Positions 61,756 through 64,000 of a stretch of DNA of 64,000 nucleotides are shown here, one piece after another. Made by a program: the position numbers and the translations under genes. The notes beneath the pieces are model-generated. The model saw only the letters and a list, made by a program, of their open reading frames with translations. It was not told where the DNA came from and made no database searches. The DNA is taken from the NCBI GenBank assembly GCA_940337035.1, contig CALNHX010003267.1, positions 1 through 64,000 of the forward strand, in the 5' to 3' direction. This DNA comes from Agriotes lineatus (taxonomy: Eukaryota; Arthropoda; Insecta; Coleoptera; Elateridae). Numbering within the stretch: the stretch's first letter is position 1; each line of letters begins with the position of its first letter.

Positions 61756-62778
61756 ATGAGTTATACTAGACGTAAAACTCGTAGTCGTCGTCGAACCGTC
61801 ACACGGAAAGGTCGCGGTTTGTTGAATACCCTTATTGACAAGTTACCCTTCGAATTACATATACCAGGTTACAAATTTTGCGGACCGGGTACCCGCCTAA
61901 ACAAGCGGCTTTCTCGAGGCGATCGAGGAAGGAATCCTCTGGACGAGGCCTGCAAACAACACGACATCGCATACTCACAATCTAGCAATCTTTCGACGCG
62001 TCACGCGGCGGATAAAGTTCTTGCACAGAAAGCTTGGGAACGCGTTAAAGCAAAAGACTCTACTCTTGGGGAAAGAGCGGCAGCTCTTGCTGTTACAGGG
62101 ATTATGAAAGGGAAAACCAAACTCGGTATGGGAGTCTCCCGGAAACGAAAGCGTACAGAACCCATTGCTGTTATGGAAACACCCCGGAAACGAATACGTA
62201 CACTACCTATTGCAGCGCAAAAATTTGGTACGGGGATATCTAGAAAACGGAAGCGTACACTACCCACTGCTGGTGTGACGGTCCCCCGAAAACGAAGGCG
62301 TACATTACCTTTTGCCGCACAAAAATTTGGTACGGGAGTATCTAGAAAACGGAAGCGTACACAACCCACTGTTGGTGTGAGAGTCTCCCGGAAACGAAAG
62401 CGTGCACTACCTATTGTCGGTATTGCGCAAAAATTTGGTACGGGGGTATCTAGAAAACGGAAGCGTACAAGGTGTAGTAGGCGTAAACGTATTGGAGGCG
62501 CGGTCGTTTTTAAATCGCGAAGGAAACGCCGAATTCGTTCTAGAGTAGTACCTGTTCCCAAGAGAGGAGGTATATTGCCGCTTGTACCCATACTTGCTGC
62601 ATTAGGAGCATTGGGGTCCCTCGGAGGCGGTGCTGCAGCAGTCGCTAAAGCGGTTGGCGACTCAAAGGCTTCTAAAAAGGATCTCCAGGAAAAGGAACGG
62701 CATAACAAAGCTATGGAATCCATTGCTCGAGGAAAAGGACTATATCTACGACCGTATCAGTCAAAAAACTACCGTTGA
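61756..62778 (+). CDS. PLA2-domain basic core protein with adenovirus pX-like C-terminus, 340 aa
   Basis: Residues about 35-80 form a parvovirus-VP1-like phospholipase A2 site: the calcium loop PGYKFCGPGT and catalytic HD with Tyr (DEACKQHDIAYS, H69/D70). In viruses with this domain it acts in membrane penetration. Next come seven RKRKRT-like basic repeats (about 129-235) that should bind DNA and act as nuclear localisation signals. A hydrophobic segment (about 273-300, LPLVPILAALGALGSLGGG) resembles adenovirus core protein X. The C-terminus is GLYLRPYQSKNYR. ATG 61756 is the first ATG after the initiator at 61727. A slippery A AAA AAC at 62763-62769, 9 nt before the coding end, may extend translation into the protease. 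Confidence 0.9.
   Translation: MSYTRRKTRSRRRTVTRKGRGLLNTLIDKLPFELHIPGYKFCGPGTRLNKRLSRGDRGRNPLDEACKQHDIAYSQSSNLSTRHAADKVLAQKAWERVKAKDSTLGERAAALAVTGIMKGKTKLGMGVSRKRKRTEPIAVMETPRKRIRTLPIAAQKFGTGISRKRKRTLPTAGVTVPRKRRRTLPFAAQKFGTGVSRKRKRTQPTVGVRVSRKRKRALPIVGIAQKFGTGVSRKRKRTRCSRRKRIGGAVVFKSRRKRRIRSRVVPVPKRGGILPLVPILAALGALGSLGGGAAAVAKAVGDSKASKKDLQEKERHNKAMESIARGKGLYLRPYQSKNYR
62130..62475 (+). repeat. Coding minisatellite of basic RKRKRT repeats
   Basis: CAAAAATTTGGTACGGG occurs at 62218, 62320 and 62428, offsets of 102 and 108 bp (34 and 36 codons). Each is followed by TCTAGAAAACGGAAGCGTAC. The array encodes seven basic motifs of the core protein and keeps frame. Confidence 0.85.
62763..62769 (+). 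promoter_or_regulatory. Candidate -1 ribosomal frameshift site A AAA AAC
   Basis: The core protein frame reads TCA AAA AAC TAC CGT TGA, so the heptamer is in the exact X XXY YYZ register of known -1 sites. Slippage enters the protease frame at CTA (62769). A 6-bp stem (62792-62797 with 62827-62832) lies downstream, rather far at 22 nt. Confidence 0.6.
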
Positions 62779-63167
62779 AGCTACCACGCCGAGCGTTGAC
62801 GAACATCGATATTGCACAGTACGTTAAACGCTTAGAAATTCCCCATTTTAGGGGGATATTTATGCGAGATTCTCTACCCGACAAAATTCGTCAACGAGAA
62901 TGTGGTGTTACTAACTTAGACGATGATGTTGGACCTGGCACACATTGGACAGCCTACGTTAAAGCTGATCGATTTGTTCTGTATTTCGATAGCATAGGTC
63001 GCTTACAACCTCCTCCCGAATTAGTAAACTACTTTCGCAGCGATGGTAGCAACAACACAATTATGTACAACTCTAATAGATATCAAAAACTCGCATCATA
63101 CACATGCGGACATTTGTGTCTCAAATTTTTATTTAACTTGGCGAAACCGCTTTTGTCGTCAGTTTAA
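62769..63167 (+). CDS. PRO: Adenain-like cysteine protease (Polinton PRO)
   Basis: Processes virion proteins in related systems. The triad is visible: His in GTHWTAY, Asp in YFDSIG, a Gln in RYQKLASY and Cys in TCGHLCLKF (residues 57, 72, 104 and 111 counted from the TTG at 62775). The frame is open from 62706 but has no ATG before 62862. The conserved stretch LTNIDIAQYVKRLEIPHFRGIF lies upstream of that ATG. It is in the -1 frame of the core gene, and the slippery site would create a 470-aa core-protease fusion. The start given is the first -1 codon after the slip. Alternatives are an unseen splice, a TTG start at 62775, or a shorter protein from 62862. The penton-like ATG comes 15 nt after its stop. 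Confidence 0.88.
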   Translation, partial: LPLKLPRRALTNIDIAQYVKRLEIPHFRGIFMRDSLPDKIRQRECGVTNLDDDVGPGTHWTAYVKADRFVLYFDSIGRLQPPPELVNYFRSDGSNNTIMYNSNRYQKLASYTCGHLCLKFLFNLAKPLLSSV

Positions 63168-63182
63168 GTGCCGCGCTTCAAC

Positions 63183-63872
63183 ATGTCCAGTATATTCACT
63201 CTTACGGGAGATTCATCTGTTCTTACTGCAAATTTTGACCCTCCCATTTTCTTAGACGATGGTAGCGAATACGTCTTGGGATTGTTAAGTTTCGAAACCT
63301 ACTATACTATTCCAAACGTTAGACCTCCCAACAATGAATTTCATCTTGTTGGAGAACCTCCTATTATTATACCGGAGGGAGCATATGAAATTACCGACAT
63401 TGCTGAATTTTTACATAACCAACTCGATTCTGATACGGGTGTTAAACAGGTACTGCTACGTGGAAACAACAGCACCTTAAAAACTGAAATAAAGTCCACC
63501 GTTCCAATCGACTTTCAAAGCGACAATACTATCCGGGACATGTTAGGCTTTGAGAAAAAAGTTTATGCTTCAGATAGGTGGCACACAGCTGAACATGTTA
63601 CGAAAATTTTGAACATCAACTCGATTCTTATTCATTGCAACATCTCCGTTGGTTCATATAAAAATGGTAAGCCCGGCCATATCATTCACCAATTCTTCCC
63701 CATAGTACCGCCCGGGTACAAAATAGTGGAAACCCCTAACCCTGTCATCTATCTACCGATCAGCACGAAACAGATCACTAACTTAACTATTAAAATACTA
63801 GACCAATCGGATAATCCTGTCAGTTTTAGTAAGGAGACCGTTACGGTAACATTACATTTAAAGAAACTGTAA
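63183..63872 (+). CDS. Penton-like minor capsid protein (predicted), 229 aa
   Basis: ATG at 63183 (context TTCAACATGT); a longer frame to 63168 opens with GTG. The protein is beta-rich with no membrane segment. Visible pattern: an N-terminal strand stretch (FTLTGDSSVLTANFDPPIFL), YVLGLLSFETYYTIPNV, a turn region YEITDIAEFLHNQL, then LKTEIKSTVPIDF, TIRDMLGFEKKVY and a C-terminal strand VTVTLHLKK. The motifs IDF plus LGF and the overall length match the small single-jelly-roll (penton-like) protein described for Polintons, by family knowledge; no fold could be computed here. It follows the protease by 15 nt, and its stop overlaps the next ATG (TAATG). Confidence 0.75.
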   Translation: MSSIFTLTGDSSVLTANFDPPIFLDDGSEYVLGLLSFETYYTIPNVRPPNNEFHLVGEPPIIIPEGAYEITDIAEFLHNQLDSDTGVKQVLLRGNNSTLKTEIKSTVPIDFQSDNTIRDMLGFEKKVYASDRWHTAEHVTKILNINSILIHCNISVGSYKNGKPGHIIHQFFPIVPPGYKIVETPNPVIYLPISTKQITNLTIKILDQSDNPVSFSKETVTVTLHLKKL

Positions 63873-64000
63873 TGGGTTTTCGATTCACCACTCCGTATCA
63901 CCCCTGCTTTACTTCCTATAAGAATCGTCGCCCACACCCTCGTAAGATCAGTACGGCTTCGTCCACCACGCAGCTAACTAAAGCAAACAGAGACTTCTTG
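63872..64000 (+). CDS. 5' part of a further late gene, cut by window end (43 codons)
   Basis: ATG at 63872 overlaps the previous stop as TAATG. The frame is open for 43 codons to the window end. The visible N-terminus is aromatic and basic (GFRFTTPYHPCFTSYKNRR, then QLTKANRDFL). By position it belongs to the capsid cluster; whether it is the major capsid protein or a small separate protein cannot be told here. Confidence 0.6.
   Translation, partial: MGFRFTTPYHPCFTSYKNRRPHPRKISTASSTTQLTKANRDFL

Larger units (their letters stand above)
48936..64000. mobile_element. Polinton/Maverick (adintovirus-like) element, left and central part
   Basis: The region encodes the full diagnostic set of the class: protein-primed DNA polymerase B, retroviral-type integrase with chromodomain, FtsK/HerA-type packaging ATPase and adenain-like cysteine protease, plus a PLA2 core protein, a penton-like protein and a 365-aa family that travels with insect Polintons. 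It starts abruptly inside a satellite monomer with AG. The right terminus is beyond the window, so at least 15 kb is present out of a usual 15-25 kb. None of the core frames is broken, which suggests a young and perhaps functional copy. Whether the copy is a transposon or an integrated virus cannot be told from this window, since Polintons and adintoviruses share this gene set. Confidence 0.95.

Noticed and set aside
62001..62723. 240-aa minus-strand ORF
   Set aside because: It is the antisense shadow of the Arg/Lys-rich minisatellite, kept open by biased codons.
48936..64000. tRNA or rRNA genes
   Set aside because: I saw no tRNA A/B box pair with a cloverleaf and no rRNA-like segment.

Overview
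The window is eukaryotic nuclear DNA, most likely from an arthropod. The evidence is 57-60 nt GT-AG introns, TATA boxes paired with TCAGT-type initiators, and a Polinton/Maverick element of the kind common in insects. It has two parts that meet at base 48935/48936. I could not identify the species.

Bases 1-48935 are one uninterrupted, head-to-tail AT-rich satellite array with a monomer of about 275-276 bp, roughly 177 copies. It contains no gene that I can support. The array is layered: a highly homogenised left block with a 5.73 kb (about 21-monomer) higher-order repeat (HOR), an older and more diverged zone at about 9.85-15 kb, and several blocks repeated at offsets of about 4.95, 3.85, 3.28 and 2.46 kb. 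Runs of near-identical 276-bp monomers and hybrid monomers mark recent unequal exchange. Short ORFs recur in it on both strands only because the monomer recurs.

Bases 48936-64000 are the left and central part of a Polinton (Maverick, adintovirus-like) element inserted inside one satellite monomer; the right end lies beyond the window. The element begins AGTAGG, and a 6-bp target-site duplication ACTAAC (48930-48935) is predicted. Its first ~280 bp (probable terminal inverted repeat) carry six same-orientation matches to the FTZ-F1/ERR-type nuclear receptor half-site, followed by a TATA box and a 218-aa gene (+). An AT-rich gene-poor stretch of about 2 kb follows, then two orphan genes (118 aa, -; 403 aa, +) and a four-exon protein-primed DNA polymerase B (+). 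Convergent to it on the minus strand are packaging ATPase, a 365-aa conserved protein, a small beta-rich protein and a chromodomain integrase, in transcription order. Divergent from the ATPase, and sharing one symmetric TATA box with it, is a plus-strand morphogenesis cluster: a PLA2-containing basic core protein, an adenain-like protease, a penton-like minor capsid protein and the start of a further ORF cut by the window end.

The genes form a coherent set: polymerase for replication, integrase for insertion, FtsK/HerA-type ATPase for genome packaging, protease for maturation, and jelly-roll-like and basic core proteins for the particle. All core reading frames are intact, so the insertion looks young. 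The most unusual points are a textbook A AAA AAC slippery heptamer that places the protease (which lacks an ATG at its conserved N-terminus) in the -1 frame of the core protein, the symmetric bidirectional TATA/Inr promoter, a TATA box embedded at the ATPase stop codon, and the nuclear-receptor-site array at the element's end.
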